Assembly (NCBI GenBank): GCA_001897155.1
Contig: MKSF01000033.1
Span: 211,978-275,977, forward strand
Direction of reading: 5' to 3'
Source of the DNA: Bacteroidetes bacterium 47-18
GTDB taxonomy: Bacteria > Bacteroidota > Bacteroidia > Chitinophagales > Chitinophagaceae
Length of the DNA stretch: 64,000 nucleotides
In this document: positions 1 to 8,910 of the stretch, piece by piece
Numbering within the stretch: position 1 is the first letter of the stretch
Layout: every line of letters begins with the position of its first letter
Made by a program: the position numbers and the translations under genes
Notes under the pieces: model-generated
The model's input: only the letters and a program-made list of their open reading frames with translations
What the model was told of the DNA's origin: nothing
The model's database searches: none

Positions 1-2297
1 TTACGGCCCAGCGCCAGCTCACCACCCTGCGTAGCATAACCCTGCGTCAGGAAGTCGCCTTCTTTCACTTTCTGCCCTTTCTTAACGGCGGGGCTCAGGT
101 TGATAGAAGTGGACTGGTTGGTTTTGGTGTACTTGGTGAGGTAATATACTTTCAGATCATCCTCGAAAGAAACCAGGCGATCTTTTTCACTTCTTTCATA
201 ACGTACATGGATCTCATTGCCATCTACATATTCCACCACACCTTTACCTTCGGCATGAATCTGGATACGGGCGTCACGCGCCGCTTTACCTTCCAGGCCC
301 GTACCTACGATAGGCGCCTGAGGACGCAGCAACGGAACCGCCTGACGCTGCATGTTCGAACCCATCAGGGCACGGTTGGCATCGTCATGCTCCAGGAACG
401 GAATGAGGGAAGCCGACAGGCCCACGATCTGGTTAGGGGCTACGTCCATATATTCCACTTCATCCTTTTCCAGGATCGGGAAGTCGCCGGTCTGGCGGGA
501 TTTTATTTTATCTTCCACAAACTCGCCTTTGTCATTCAACTGGGCGTTGGCCTGTGCGATTTTCAGCTCATCTTCTTCTTCCGCAGATAAGAATTCCGCT
601 TTTTTCAGGTTGACCTTACCGTTCTCTACCTTATGATAAGGAGTTTCGATAAAGCCCATATCATTGATCTTCGCGTGCACACAGAGTGTGGAGATCAGGC
701 CGATGTTCGGACCTTCTGGCGTTTCAATGGTACACAGGCGTCCGTAGTGGGAGTAGTGTACGTCACGCACCTCGAAGCCGGCCCTTTCACGGGAAAGACC
801 ACCGGGTCCCAGGGCGGAGATACGACGCTTGTGCGTGATCTCGGACAAAGGATTGGTCTGATCCAGGAACTGGGATAATTGCGAGGTTCCGAAGAAGGAG
901 TTGATAACGGATGATAAGGTCCTGGCATTGATCAGGTCGATAGGCGTAAATACCTCGTTATCACGAACATTCATACGCTCACGGATAGTACGGGCCATAC
1001 GGGCCAGACCTACGCCGAATTGCGCATATAACTGCTCACCTACCGTTCTCACACGACGATTGGACAGGTGATCGATATCATCGATCTCCGCCTTACCGTT
1101 GGACAAGCGCACCAGGTATTTGATGATAGCGATAATATCTTCACGAGTCAACACTTTTTTCGTGTTGTTCATATCTATTTCCAGCTTACGGTTGATCTTG
1201 TAACGACCTACCTCACCCAGATCATAGCGTTTGTCGGAGAAGAACAGCTTATCAATGATACCGCGGGCTGTTTCGTCATCCGGCGCGTCCGAACCACGGA
1301 GCTGGCGGTAGATATGCTGCACCGCTTCCAGCTCAGAGTTGGAGGTATCTTTATTTAAAGTATTGTAGATGATAGAATAATCACCGCTTACTTCTTCTTT
1401 CTGTACAAAAACGGTTTCAATGCCCAGGTCAGAGATAATGTCAATATTATCTTCGTTCAGGACGCTGTCACGTTCCAGGATCACCTCATTACGCTCAATG
1501 GAAACCACTTCACCGGTATCTTCATCCACGAAATCTTCCGTCCAGCTTCTTAAAACGCGGGCAGCCAGGCGGCGGCCTTCGTATTTGGACAGGGTCTTTT
1601 TATCTCCTTTTACCTCATCCGCCATACCAAACAGCTCCAGGATATCCTTATCCGTTTCAAAGCCGATGGCACGCAGCAGGGTAGTTACAGGAAATTTTTT
1701 CTTACGGTCAATGTAAGCGTACATCACGTTATTGATGTCGGTAGCAAACTCCATCCAGGCGCCTTTGAAAGGGATCACCCGCGCGGAGTATATTTTCGTA
1801 CCGTTAGGGTGCGTGCTCTGACCGAAGAATACACCGGGCGAACGGTGCAACTGGGATACTACCACACGCTCCGCTCCGTTGATAACGAAGGTACCGCGGG
1901 GGGTCATATAAGGTATATTTCCGAGGAATACATCCTGTACAATGGTTTCAAAATCTACGTGCTCTTCATCATTACAGCTCAAGCGTAACTTTGCTTTCAA
2001 AGGAACAGAGTAGGTCAGTCCCCTTTCCATACACTCTTCAATAGTGTAGCGGGGCGGATCAATGAAATAGTCCAGGAACTCCAGCACAAAGATGTTTCTC
2101 GTATCGCTGATCGGGAAGTTTTCCTGGAATACGCGGAACAAGCCTTCGTTATTTCTCTTATCCGGAGTGGTTTCCAGTTGGAAAAAGTCCTGGAAAGACT
2201 GCAACTGGACTGCTAATAAATCCGGTGTATCTGCTACATCATGGATTTTAGCAAAATTAAGACGCCCTGATTCTGTACGCTTAGTGATGTTTGACAT
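1..2297 (-). CDS. rpoB: DNA-directed RNA polymerase subunit beta, 5' part (gene continues past the left edge)
   Basis: This is the catalytic beta subunit of RNA polymerase. The minus-strand frame is open from the ATG at 2295-2297 to the window edge, giving about 765 residues. The protein begins [18 protein letters not shown]. The beta-subunit motifs SPGVFFGQ (near 1840) and [18 protein letters not shown] (near 800-870) are present. The latter is the rifampicin-binding cluster, with the usual Asp, His and Ser positions intact, so the allele looks rifampicin-sensitive. The partial end reads QGGELALGR. The C-terminal third, and presumably rpoC, lie outside the window. No rplL or rplJ lies upstream: the next gene is divergent and begins at 2749. 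rpoB therefore appears to start its own transcript. Confidence 0.97.
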   Translation of the reverse strand, partial: MSNITKRTESGRLNFAKIHDVADTPDLLAVQLQSFQDFFQLETTPDKRNNEGLFRVFQENFPISDTRNIFVLEFLDYFIDPPRYTIEECMERGLTYSVPLKAKLRLSCNDEEHVDFETIVQDVFLGNIPYMTPRGTFVINGAERVVVSQLHRSPGVFFGQSTHPNGTKIYSARVIPFKGAWMEFATDINNVMYAYIDRKKKFPVTTLLRAIGFETDKDILELFGMADEVKGDKKTLSKYEGRRLAARVLRSWTEDFVDEDTGEVVSIERNEVILERDSVLNEDNIDIISDLGIETVFVQKEEVSGDYSIIYNTLNKDTSNSELEAVQHIYRQLRGSDAPDDETARGIIDKLFFSDKRYDLGEVGRYKINRKLEIDMNNTKKVLTREDIIAIIKYLVRLSNGKAEIDDIDHLSNRRVRTVGEQLYAQFGVGLARMARTIRERMNVRDNEVFTPIDLINARTLSSVINSFFGTSQLSQFLDQTNPLSEITHKRRISALGPGGLSRERAGFEVRDVHYSHYGRLCTIETPEGPNIGLISTLCVHAKINDMGFIETPYHKVENGKVNLKKAEFLSAEEEDELKIAQANAQLNDKGEFVEDKIKSRQTGDFPILEKDEVEYMDVAPNQIVGLSASLIPFLEHDDANRALMGSNMQRQAVPLLRPQAPIVGTGLEGKAARDARIQIHAEGKGVVEYVDGNEIHVRYERSEKDRLVSFEDDLKVYYLTKYTKTNQSTSINLSPAVKKGQKVKEGDFLTQGYATQGGELALGR

Positions 2298-2442
2298 AAT
2301 ATACTATAACAATAAAATGTATATACAAAAAACACCCATCTCGAAAAATACGATTCTTTCAAGACAGGAAAACTCAATTATTTTATATAAATCTGGCCAA
2401 AGATTTTTAAATGCATTTTTACCCAATGTAAATATGGGTCTG

Positions 2443-2471
2443 CAAAGATACAAAAAAAAATCAAAAAACAA
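2443..2471 (-). promoter_or_regulatory. Putative rpoB promoter
   Basis: On the minus strand a TTG (2469-2471) is followed after 18 bases by TATCTTTG (2443-2450). This matches the Bacteroidota housekeeping consensus TTG-N17..23-TAnnTTTG. It predicts a 5' leader of about 140 bases before the rpoB ATG. The rest of 2298-2748 is AT-rich and holds no gene that I can support. Confidence 0.6.
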
Positions 2472-2748
2472 TCAGGGTCATTAAAAAGATAAAAACACCA
2501 CCGTTCTGCCATAAAATACAGCAACCGCCCCCAAAAGGCACCCTGTCCGCTTAAAATGCAGTACCGGCTATTACCCGGAATATCTTTTTACAGCCTAAGA
2601 ATAACGCGCTTACAAATTTATAAAAGACCTGCCGTTACTCAATAAAAAATCCCATATATACGTTAAATATTTCTGCAAGCCGCGCTATTCCGGCCCCGGC
2701 TATGAATTTATCCATATTATTGCATTTTCCGGTAAAAATTTCAAGAAA

Positions 2749-3066
2749 ATGCCCGTAAAATACAGGATCATCGCAGCAGCGCTGGCGCTATTACCCGCTT
2801 TCCAGTCCTGCACCCCGCTTTCAGATTGCTTCAGCTGTAGCGTGAGCTACCAGAATTATGAATGGACCACCGTCAACAGGGAGCGTGACAGCTCCTATAC
2901 GGAACATAAAGAGTTCTGTAATGTGGACAGGAGCGTTATTTCGGATTTTATTGAAAGCAACCGGGATACTATCGTTATAGAAAGGCACTTCCCGGGAGCT
3001 GCCGCACCTTACCCAGATAAATTCGCCAAACGGGCAGATTGCTTCAGGTTTGTAAAGAAAAAATAA
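2749..3066 (+). CDS. Small putative lipoprotein of unknown function
   Basis: The 105-residue product starts with a signal peptide (MPVKYRIIAAALALLPAF) ending in a lipobox-like QSC with Cys21, so it is probably a lipoprotein exported across the inner membrane. The mature part is Cys-rich (SCTPLSDCFSCS near the start, with FCNV and DCF further on) and hydrophilic. I recognise no family. A small membrane-protein ORF follows 18 bases downstream, so the two may be co-transcribed. The upstream neighbour rpoB is divergent. The reading frame and signal peptide support a real gene; function is unknown. Confidence 0.6.
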   Translation: MPVKYRIIAAALALLPAFQSCTPLSDCFSCSVSYQNYEWTTVNRERDSSYTEHKEFCNVDRSVISDFIESNRDTIVIERHFPGAAAPYPDKFAKRADCFRFVKKK

Positions 3067-3084
3067 ATACCGCCAGGATGCGTC

Positions 3085-3240
3085 ATGCAGCTTTTTAATC
3101 CTTTCATAGCGATCCCCTTATTGGTCATCATAGGCTTATACGGCTATTTCAGCCGGCGGGGCAAAAAGAGGGCGGCCCTGCTCTGGAGCGGTCTCGCAGC
3201 GCTGCTTATCATAGTGCTTTATATTACCTGGCTGCTGTAA
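3085..3240 (+). CDS. Small two-helix membrane protein
   Basis: This 51-residue ORF begins MQLFNPFIAIPLLVIIGLY and ends ALLIIVLYITWLL. It has two hydrophobic segments (about residues 6-20 and 35-50) separated by a short basic loop (RRGKKR), a plausible inner-membrane hairpin with the loop in the cytoplasm. It starts 18 bases after the preceding lipoprotein gene. Its stop codon ends exactly at 3240, just before a hairpin at about 3245-3285. It is too short to be certain. The clean TM-loop-TM pattern and tight spacing argue that it is translated. Confidence 0.45.
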   Translation: MQLFNPFIAIPLLVIIGLYGYFSRRGKKRAALLWSGLAALLIIVLYITWLL

Positions 3241-3242
3241 TC

Positions 3243-3285
3243 AAAAAAGGTTCCCGAATATGAGACCGGGAACCTTTTTGGGATA
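3243..3285. terminator. Putative intrinsic terminator
   Basis: An inverted repeat with arms AAAAAGGTTCCCG (3244-3256) and CGGGAACCTTTTT (3267-3279) has a loop of about 10 bases. It lies between the plus-strand small ORF pair (ending 3240) and the minus-strand gene ending at 3303. A- and T-runs on the two sides allow it to work for both convergent transcripts. Confidence 0.75.
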
Positions 3286-3302
3286 TCTTAATCTGCAACT
3301 AT

Positions 3303-4310
3303 TTAATGCGTCTTTTTAATCGCCAGCAGCGACCAGTCCGTGTCTACCTTCACCATATGATTGGTCAGTGTACCCAGTCCGTCAATCTCCATTTCCACCA
3401 CGTCGCCGGGCTGCAGCCATTGCGGTACTGCCTGCGGGTTTTCCAGCTTTGCCGTTCCGTTCAGCTCCAGGAAGCAACCTGTGCCCACTGTACCGGAACC
3501 GATCACATCCCCGGGGTATACATCCACACCATAGGCGCAACGCTCAATGATCTCCGCAAAGGTCCAGTCCATATCCGCCACATTACCTTCGCTCACCTGG
3601 ATGCCATTAACCTTACAGGTCATTTTCAGGTTGTAGTTATTCCCTGTATGATTTTCTTTGGCAGGCACCTTAAACGGCTCCAGCTCATCCGGGGTAACCA
3701 GCCACGGACCGATAACGGTCGAGAAGTCCTTACCTTTCGCAGGCCCGAGATTCAGCTTCATCTCTTCCATTTGCAAGACCCGTGCGCTCATATCGTTCAT
3801 AATACAGAAACCGGCTATATACCGGTCCGCTTCCGCAGCGGTAAAGTTCCGGCCTTTCTTACCCAGCACACAGGCGATCTCCAGCTCAAAGTCCAGGTTT
3901 TTGAAATGATCCGGCATACATTCTACGGCACCGGGCCCCTGGATGGCATTATGATTGGTAAAATAGAAGATAGGATATTCATCAAACTCCGGTATCATCT
4001 CCACACCCCTGTTCCTGCGCGCCGCAAATACATGCTGGCGGAAGGCATAGCCGTCCCTGCAGGATGCAGGCCTGGGAACAGGCGCTATCAGTTGCACGTC
4101 GGACAGCGCAACCGAGGGAACGGCCTCAGGATTGCTTTTAATATGCTTATCCGCTTCTTTCGCGATCTCTGCGAGCTGCTCCCAGCGCTGCAGCATTTCC
4201 GTCAGGGTACGCGGCAGGCGGTCGGATGCTTCGTTTAAATTATATAACCTATCGCTGATCAGCAGCGCGGACTGCTCAGCTCCGTTGTTGAGATAAGTGG
4301 CTATTTTCAT
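3303..4310 (-). CDS. Fumarylacetoacetate hydrolase family protein
   Basis: The 335-residue product resembles fumarylacetoacetase, the C-C hydrolase that ends tyrosine degradation, and related Mg/Ca-dependent hydrolases. Visible family features are RDGYAFRQHV (about residues 85-94, with the Asp and catalytic-type His93), the metal-ligand pair ELE in DFELEIACVLG (Glu142 and Glu144), and MNDMSAR (Asp173). A GTVGTGCFLE segment near the C terminus also matches. The start at MKIATYLNNG is preferred over the longer open frame (to 4577), because the extension overlaps the divergent gene at 4417 and has no family resemblance. It lies alone on its strand; no other tyrosine-pathway gene is nearby, so the exact substrate is uncertain. 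Confidence 0.85.
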   Translation of the reverse strand: MKIATYLNNGAEQSALLISDRLYNLNEASDRLPRTLTEMLQRWEQLAEIAKEADKHIKSNPEAVPSVALSDVQLIAPVPRPASCRDGYAFRQHVFAARRNRGVEMIPEFDEYPIFYFTNHNAIQGPGAVECMPDHFKNLDFELEIACVLGKKGRNFTAAEADRYIAGFCIMNDMSARVLQMEEMKLNLGPAKGKDFSTVIGPWLVTPDELEPFKVPAKENHTGNNYNLKMTCKVNGIQVSEGNVADMDWTFAEIIERCAYGVDVYPGDVIGSGTVGTGCFLELNGTAKLENPQAVPQWLQPGDVVEMEIDGLGTLTNHMVKVDTDWSLLAIKKTH

Positions 4311-4346
4311 AACAGGAATAAAATAGTATTGAACATATAATGGCAG

Positions 4347-4394
4347 CAAAGATAATTCATTCAAGGGATTTACACGAAGGAGATCGTATTTTTG
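4347..4394. promoter_or_regulatory. Divergent promoter region between the FAH-family and GSCFA genes
   Basis: Two -7 boxes face away from each other. TATCTTTG on the minus strand (4347-4354) serves the FAH-family gene, and TATTTTTG on the plus strand (4387-4394) serves the GSCFA gene. Neither has a convincing TTG at the expected distance, so this is based on the TAnnTTTG boxes only. Confidence 0.5.
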
Positions 4395-4416
4395 CAGCCA
4401 TAAGCTTTTCCGAAAC

Positions 4417-5412
4417 ATGCAATTACAACTGCCTATCCACATCCCTTCCCCTGCTCCCCTCATCGAGCACCGGGACAGGATATTGCTTACAGGATCCTGC
4501 TTTACCGAGCATATGAGCGGCAGGCTGGCACAGGCCAAATGGCAGACGCTGGCCAACCCCAACGGCATCCTGTTCAATCCCTTAAGCGTAGCCGATGCCC
4601 TGGTGAGCTATATAGAGCACCGGGTCTATACGGAGGACAGCCTGTTTTATCTCAATGAATTATGGCAGCACTGGGATTTTCACTCGCGATTCTCCAATGT
4701 GGACAAGGCAACGGCACTGGAAGATATGAACCGGAGCATCAGCAGCGCGCACCGGTTCCTGGAATCCGCGGACTGGCTTATCATTACCCTGGGATCGGCT
4801 TACCAGTATTTCGACCGGCATACAGACAGCAGGGAGATACCTGTAGCCAACTGCCACAGGGCGCCGGGACAGTGGTTTGAAAAAAGGCTGCTGGGTACCG
4901 ATGTGATAACCCGGACCCTGCAAAAAACGATAGAGGCATTAAGGCAGTTCAACCCATCCCTGAAGATAATGTTCACCATCAGCCCGGTAAGGCATATCAG
5001 GGACGGGATCATTGAGAATAACCGGAGCAAAGCGCGCCTGCTGGAGGCCGTACATACGCTGACCGAACAGAACGGGGCCTGCTTTTACTTCCCCGCCTAC
5101 GAGCTGGCGATAGATGTGCTCCGGGATTACCGATTTTATGATATCGATATGGTACATCCCAATTATGCCTGTACCCAATATATCTGGGAGCAGTTTACAT
5201 ACACCTGCATGTCAGAGAAAGCACGGGAAATAATGATGCTGATGAAGGATATCACTACCGCTTTCCAGCACCGCACACGTTTCCCCGACACCCGGGCGCA
5301 CCAGCAGTTCCTGGGCACCTACAGCCGAAAAACAGCCGCGCTGGTACAGGCATATCCTTACGTGGACCTGGAAGCGGAACGCGCATATTTTGACGGCCAC
5401 GCATCACTGTAG
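4417..5412 (+). CDS. GSCFA domain-containing protein
   Basis: The 331-residue product carries the family signature GSCF (residues 26-29, in LLTGSCFTEHM) near its N terminus. It also has the downstream conserved block NPNGILFNPLSVADAL and a later FTISPVRHIRDG segment. GSCFA proteins resemble SGNH/GDSL esterases and are widespread in Bacteroidota; no substrate is established. TITLGSAYQYFD is typical of the family. No signal peptide is visible, so it is probably cytoplasmic. Its 3' end overlaps the convergent membrane-protein gene by 9 bases. Confidence 0.88.
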   Translation: MQLQLPIHIPSPAPLIEHRDRILLTGSCFTEHMSGRLAQAKWQTLANPNGILFNPLSVADALVSYIEHRVYTEDSLFYLNELWQHWDFHSRFSNVDKATALEDMNRSISSAHRFLESADWLIITLGSAYQYFDRHTDSREIPVANCHRAPGQWFEKRLLGTDVITRTLQKTIEALRQFNPSLKIMFTISPVRHIRDGIIENNRSKARLLEAVHTLTEQNGACFYFPAYELAIDVLRDYRFYDIDMVHPNYACTQYIWEQFTYTCMSEKAREIMMLMKDITTAFQHRTRFPDTRAHQQFLGTYSRKTAALVQAYPYVDLEAERAYFDGHASL

Positions 5413-6768
5413 CTGCCGCTTCAATCTGACAGCATCCCGTGCCTGCAGGTAAGCCAGGAAAAAGCTGAAGGGCAGCACCCAGATCACCCTCGCATTGAAC
5501 CGTCCCAGGTAAGTGCTTAAAGAAGTGGTTATAAATATATTCAGGCAGCAGCAGGCTATAGCGGCCAGTATAATGTAGCTGTTCCGAAACCCGTTCTGCC
5601 TGTCTTTCGCCAGGTACATCCAGGCTGTGATGACCAGCAATACCAACATACCCCAGCGGGTCACCTGGTTGATGATCCCGAAATCAAAAGCGCCCTTTTG
5701 CTGCTTGGCTGCCTGGAATGCGGAGAAGCTCCCCGGGTAAAAGGCGCGGATATTATTCCAGGGGCTGGTATCTTCTATGAACCGGTGCACCCCGTCATCC
5801 ACATTGGTTGCAAACAAGGTAAAGAAGGCATCTTTTATATTTGTCACGATATACCTTTCCATGTATTTCCCGGAGGTCAGTGTAGTCCTGATGATGCTTT
5901 CATACTCCTTTTTTACAGCGGGCTCAAGCCACCTGCCGCCACTGTGCGGCCAGCCATCCTGCCACATAAAATCCCATTGCCGCCCGTTGAAGCCGGTATC
6001 GCTTTTACAGATTTCATAGTTATTGACAGGACAGGTTTCCTTTAACACCTCTTTCAGCAGCCCCATCTCCGCGATCCTGCTCATCAGGAAGATATGACCG
6101 GAGGGGTTAGGGCTGAATATTCCGCAGGAATTATAATTAATATTGGCAGCCAGGCAATAGATGGCTATCGTTCCCGTCAGTATAAGCAAGAGGCGGTTCC
6201 GGAGCGCACGCGCTTTCCTGAACAGGGCGTAAATAATACCCGCAACGCAGCAGAGCAGGCAAAGCAGTAAAATAGAGTTATGGATGCTCGCAGCGATCAA
6301 TATAATAATGATAAAATAAGCATTCACGCCTTGGCTATTACGGCTGTGCCTTACCAGTCCCAGGACGGCCAGTACAAAGTAGGCCATAAAGATATCAGGG
6401 TTTACCTGGCTGACAAACCAGGCATAAGGGGTCAGGCAGCTCAGGATCAGTATGTACACAAGGCTCAGCACACCTGCCCTTACCGCCGAAAAATGCTGCC
6501 GCAGCAACAGGAATACCAGCGATGTGCCGATACAGCTCTGCACCACGACACATCCCATCGGGAAAATCGTTAAGCTGCTGACCCTGATAAAATAGGAATA
6601 AAATACAGACCTGTCTATGGGCGGCCGGGATTCGAACGCATGGGCGATATAGGCACCCGTATCGGGATTGACCAACGGAAAGGAGTTATACAAAGCCGGC
6701 CAGATGCCCGCCAGCACTGCTATAGCCAGGAGCATGCTCACTTTCAGAACATTTCTAAAATCTTTCAT
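5404..6768 (-). CDS. Polytopic membrane protein, possibly a GT-C-type glycosyltransferase
   Basis: The 454-residue protein has about ten hydrophobic helices spread over its length. A large soluble segment lies at about residues 215-355 (NINYNSCG ... FSAFQAAKQQ). After the first helix comes PLVNPDTGAYIAHAF, a short acidic extracytoplasmic loop placed where GT-C lipid-linked glycosyltransferases have their catalytic Asp. This placement suggests that fold but does not prove it. No named family is recognised with confidence. It is transcribed alone, convergent with the GSCFA gene and in the same orientation as smpB upstream. Confidence 0.65.
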   Translation of the reverse strand: MKDFRNVLKVSMLLAIAVLAGIWPALYNSFPLVNPDTGAYIAHAFESRPPIDRSVFYSYFIRVSSLTIFPMGCVVVQSCIGTSLVFLLLRQHFSAVRAGVLSLVYILILSCLTPYAWFVSQVNPDIFMAYFVLAVLGLVRHSRNSQGVNAYFIIIILIAASIHNSILLLCLLCCVAGIIYALFRKARALRNRLLLILTGTIAIYCLAANINYNSCGIFSPNPSGHIFLMSRIAEMGLLKEVLKETCPVNNYEICKSDTGFNGRQWDFMWQDGWPHSGGRWLEPAVKKEYESIIRTTLTSGKYMERYIVTNIKDAFFTLFATNVDDGVHRFIEDTSPWNNIRAFYPGSFSAFQAAKQQKGAFDFGIINQVTRWGMLVLLVITAWMYLAKDRQNGFRNSYIILAAIACCCLNIFITTSLSTYLGRFNARVIWVLPFSFFLAYLQARDAVRLKRQLQ

Positions 6769-6878
6769 TTCCTTTTTTACTTAAAAATTGCCTGCCACCA
6801 CCATTGATAACTATTAACACACTCCCGCTCTAAAACACCGGAAACGCGGTCTTTATTGTACAAGAAAAAATCTTTTTT

Positions 6879-6921
6879 AATAAATAGCCCGCAAGCGATG
6901 ATCGCTTGCGGGCTATTTATT
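6879..6921. terminator. Strong hairpin terminator downstream of smpB
   Basis: There is a perfect inverted repeat of 21 bp arms (6879-6899 and 6901-6921) around a single central base, with core GCCCGCAAGCGAT. It begins 10 bases after the smpB stop codon. The outer part of the stem is A/T-only. In vivo the tip must open by a few bases to form a loop. Confidence 0.8.
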
Positions 6922-6931
6922 GCTATGCTCG

Positions 6932-7396
6932 CTACCAGTCCTTAGCTTTCAGACTTCTCTGGGCCTCTCTCTCTTTAATGGTATTACGCTTATCGTGCAG
7001 CTTCTTACCCCTTCCCAGCCCTATCTTCAGCTTGGCAAAGCCGTTCTCATTGATAAAGCAGGCCAGCGGCACGATCGTATATCCTTTTTCCTTGATCTTC
7101 TGCTGCCAGCGCTTGAGCTCCTTCTTTTTCAGCAGCAGCTTCCGTTCCCTTGTAGGATCATGTCCCAGGTAGCCGGCATTCACATATTCCGCGATATGCA
7201 GGCTTTTGATCCACATCTCTCCCTTATGAAAAATACAGTAAGAGTCATTAAAGCTCACTTTCCCGGCCCTCACGGACTTGATCTCCGATCCCATCAGCAC
7301 AATACCCGCAACTAATTCATCTTCAATTGCATACTCAAACGTAGCAGGCCTGTTCTTGATATATACATTATTATTTGACTTCTTATGACTCGACAT
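6932..7396 (-). CDS. smpB: SsrA-binding protein SmpB
   Basis: SmpB binds tmRNA and delivers it to stalled ribosomes for trans-translation. The 154-residue product shows the family blocks in order: NRPATFEYAIEDELVAGIVLMGSEIKSVRAGKVSFNDSY (beta-barrel core), HIAEYVNAGYLGHDPTRERKLLL, and KGYTIVPLACFINENGFAKLKIGLGRGKKLHDKR. It ends in a basic tail that in SmpB enters the ribosomal A site. Length is normal. It is monocistronic, lies just downstream of the tRNA-Cys gene on the same strand, and is closed by a strong hairpin at 6879-6921. The tmRNA gene is not in the window. Confidence 0.97.
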   Translation of the reverse strand: MSSHKKSNNNVYIKNRPATFEYAIEDELVAGIVLMGSEIKSVRAGKVSFNDSYCIFHKGEMWIKSLHIAEYVNAGYLGHDPTRERKLLLKKKELKRWQQKIKEKGYTIVPLACFINENGFAKLKIGLGRGKKLHDKRNTIKEREAQRSLKAKDW

Positions 7397-7455
7397 AACA
7401 CGCTATTAATTCACACAAAATTAAAAAATCCCACATAAATATGCAGGATTTTAAG

Positions 7456-7526
7456 AGGTACCAACCGGATTCGAACCGATGTACGCGGTTTTGCAGACCG
7501 ATGCCTAACCTCTCGGCCATGGTACC
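7456..7526 (-). tRNA. tRNA-Cys (anticodon GCA)
   Basis: The cloverleaf is read on the minus strand. Acceptor arms are GGTACCA (from 7526) and TGGTACC (7463-7457), and the discriminator base is U. The anticodon loop is CUGCAAA, giving GCA. The T arm holds GGTTCGAATCC. CCA is not encoded. The outermost anticodon-stem pair is a U-C mismatch, leaving four good pairs. Confidence 0.93.
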
Positions 7527-7778
7527 GTTTGAGTGGGTGGCAAAGATAAGTATTGCTCCCCCAATTTGCCAAATTTTTCTCAGATAATTTTTACAGGCAC
7601 CTGCCACGGCCTGTGGGGAAAGGCTGTTTCCTGTGCTGGCTGGTGGTTGGCGACCCGTTTTACAGCCCCGGAGCAGGTGGAAAAAGAGGCCCCCGTACCC
7701 CTGCTTTTTCCCGGTGCAAACGCCTGCTATCACATAAGTATTTTCTTTTGTAATATGAATATTTATACTGTCATATTC

Positions 7779-7809
7779 TTGTAATTTCTTAAACTAAAGC
7801 CTATTTTTG
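7779..7809 (+). promoter_or_regulatory. Promoter of the nuo operon
   Basis: TTG (7779-7781), 20 bases, then TATTTTTG (7802-7809) fits the Bacteroidota consensus exactly. The predicted start of transcription is about 30 bases before the nuoA ATG at 7846. The rest of 7527-7778, between tRNA-Cys and this promoter, contains no gene or repeat that I can support. Confidence 0.75.
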
Positions 7810-7845
7810 CGAGTTAGTGCATTACTTTTTAAATCGTATTTTATC

Positions 7846-8241
7846 ATGCATCCGATATTGTTAAATATCTCAGGCAACCAGGAAGTTTCAGCGTTTGTAC
7901 CGGTAGTTATTCATCTGATCGTTGCGGTTACATTTGTTGCACTGCTAATGGCCCTGACCCACCTACTGGGACCAAAAAGGAAGACCAGCGATAAGCTCAT
8001 CAATTTTGAAAGCGGTATTGAGCAGATAGGGAACGCACGGCAGCCGATGGGTGTAAAATATTTCCTGGTAGCGATCCTGTTTATCCTGTTCGATGTGGAA
8101 GTGATCTTTTTCTACCCATATGCCACGAATATCAGGGAGCTTGGGCAGGAGGGATTCTTTGCTGTATTGATGTTTGTCGCATTTTTCATATGTGGTTTCA
8201 TATACGTTCTTAAAAAAGGCGCTTTAAAATGGGAAGACTAA
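7846..8241 (+). CDS. nuoA: NADH-quinone oxidoreductase subunit A
   Basis: NuoA is a small inner-membrane subunit of complex I next to the quinone site. The 131-residue product has three helices. The conserved loop after helix 1 reads KTSDKLINFESGIEQIGNARQPMGVKYFLVAILFILFDVEVIFFYP, which is diagnostic of the family. The start is the ATG of MHPILLN; an in-frame TTG at 7807 lies inside the promoter and is rejected. It is the first gene of the 14-subunit nuo operon, followed by nuoB after 63 bases. Confidence 0.96.
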   Translation: MHPILLNISGNQEVSAFVPVVIHLIVAVTFVALLMALTHLLGPKRKTSDKLINFESGIEQIGNARQPMGVKYFLVAILFILFDVEVIFFYPYATNIRELGQEGFFAVLMFVAFFICGFIYVLKKGALKWED

Positions 8242-8304
8242 GCACAGCTTTCCCATTTTTCATTTAGATATATAAAACGAATTATTTTAAAGGAGAACAG
8301 ACTT

Positions 8305-8877
8305 ATGCCCCGTTCCATTCAATATAATCAAAATTCAAAAGTTACACAAACCCAGGAAATACCGGAGGGCTACTTCGGAGAGGGCTTTATGGCCACCAGC
8401 CTGGATAAGGTGATAGGGCTTGCCAGGGCAAATTCAATGTGGCCTTTACCTTTCGCAACATCCTGCTGCGGCATTGAGTTTATGGCCACGATGGGCGCCA
8501 ACTATGACCTGGCCCGTTTCGGGTCGGAGCGGATGGCCTTCACGCCCCGCCAGTGCGATATGCTGCTGGTAGCCGGCACCATTTCCAAGAAGCTGGCGCC
8601 GGTACTGCGCCAGGTGTACCTGCAGATGGCGGAGCCCCGCTGGGTGATTGCCATCGGAGCCTGTGCCAGCAGCGGCGGTATTTTTGATTCCTATTCCGTA
8701 TTGCAGGGCATAGACCAGGTGATACCGGTAGACGTATATGTGCCGGGATGCCCGCCAAGGCCGGAAGGCATACTGGATGGCGTGATGAAGCTGCAGGAGA
8801 TCGTAAAGAATGAAAGCCTGAGAAGACGAAATTCCGACCATTACAAGGCATTGCTGAACAGCTACGGGATAGAATAA
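8305..8877 (+). CDS. nuoB: NADH-quinone oxidoreductase subunit B
   Basis: NuoB holds the terminal 4Fe-4S cluster N2, which passes electrons to quinone. In this 190-residue product the four ligands are visible: the adjacent Cys54-Cys55 in ATSCCGIEFM, Cys120 in AIGACASSGG, and Cys149 in VPGCPPRPE. An upstream ribosome-binding-like AAGGAG lies at 8290-8295, 9 bases before the ATG, which is unusually clear for this phylum. It is the second gene of the operon and belongs to the peripheral arm. Confidence 0.97.
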   Translation: MPRSIQYNQNSKVTQTQEIPEGYFGEGFMATSLDKVIGLARANSMWPLPFATSCCGIEFMATMGANYDLARFGSERMAFTPRQCDMLLVAGTISKKLAPVLRQVYLQMAEPRWVIAIGACASSGGIFDSYSVLQGIDQVIPVDVYVPGCPPRPEGILDGVMKLQEIVKNESLRRRNSDHYKALLNSYGIE

Positions 8878-8910
8878 TACTTTTAATAGCATTTTACTAT
8901 TATCAAAACA

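Noticed and set aside
3306..4238. Open frame of 310 codons on the plus strand
   Set aside because: It is antisense to the clear fumarylacetoacetase-family gene and has His/Arg-rich nonsense composition typical of a shadow.
7383..7733. Open frame of 116 codons on the minus strand
   Set aside because: It runs straight through the tRNA-Cys gene and has no domain resemblance.
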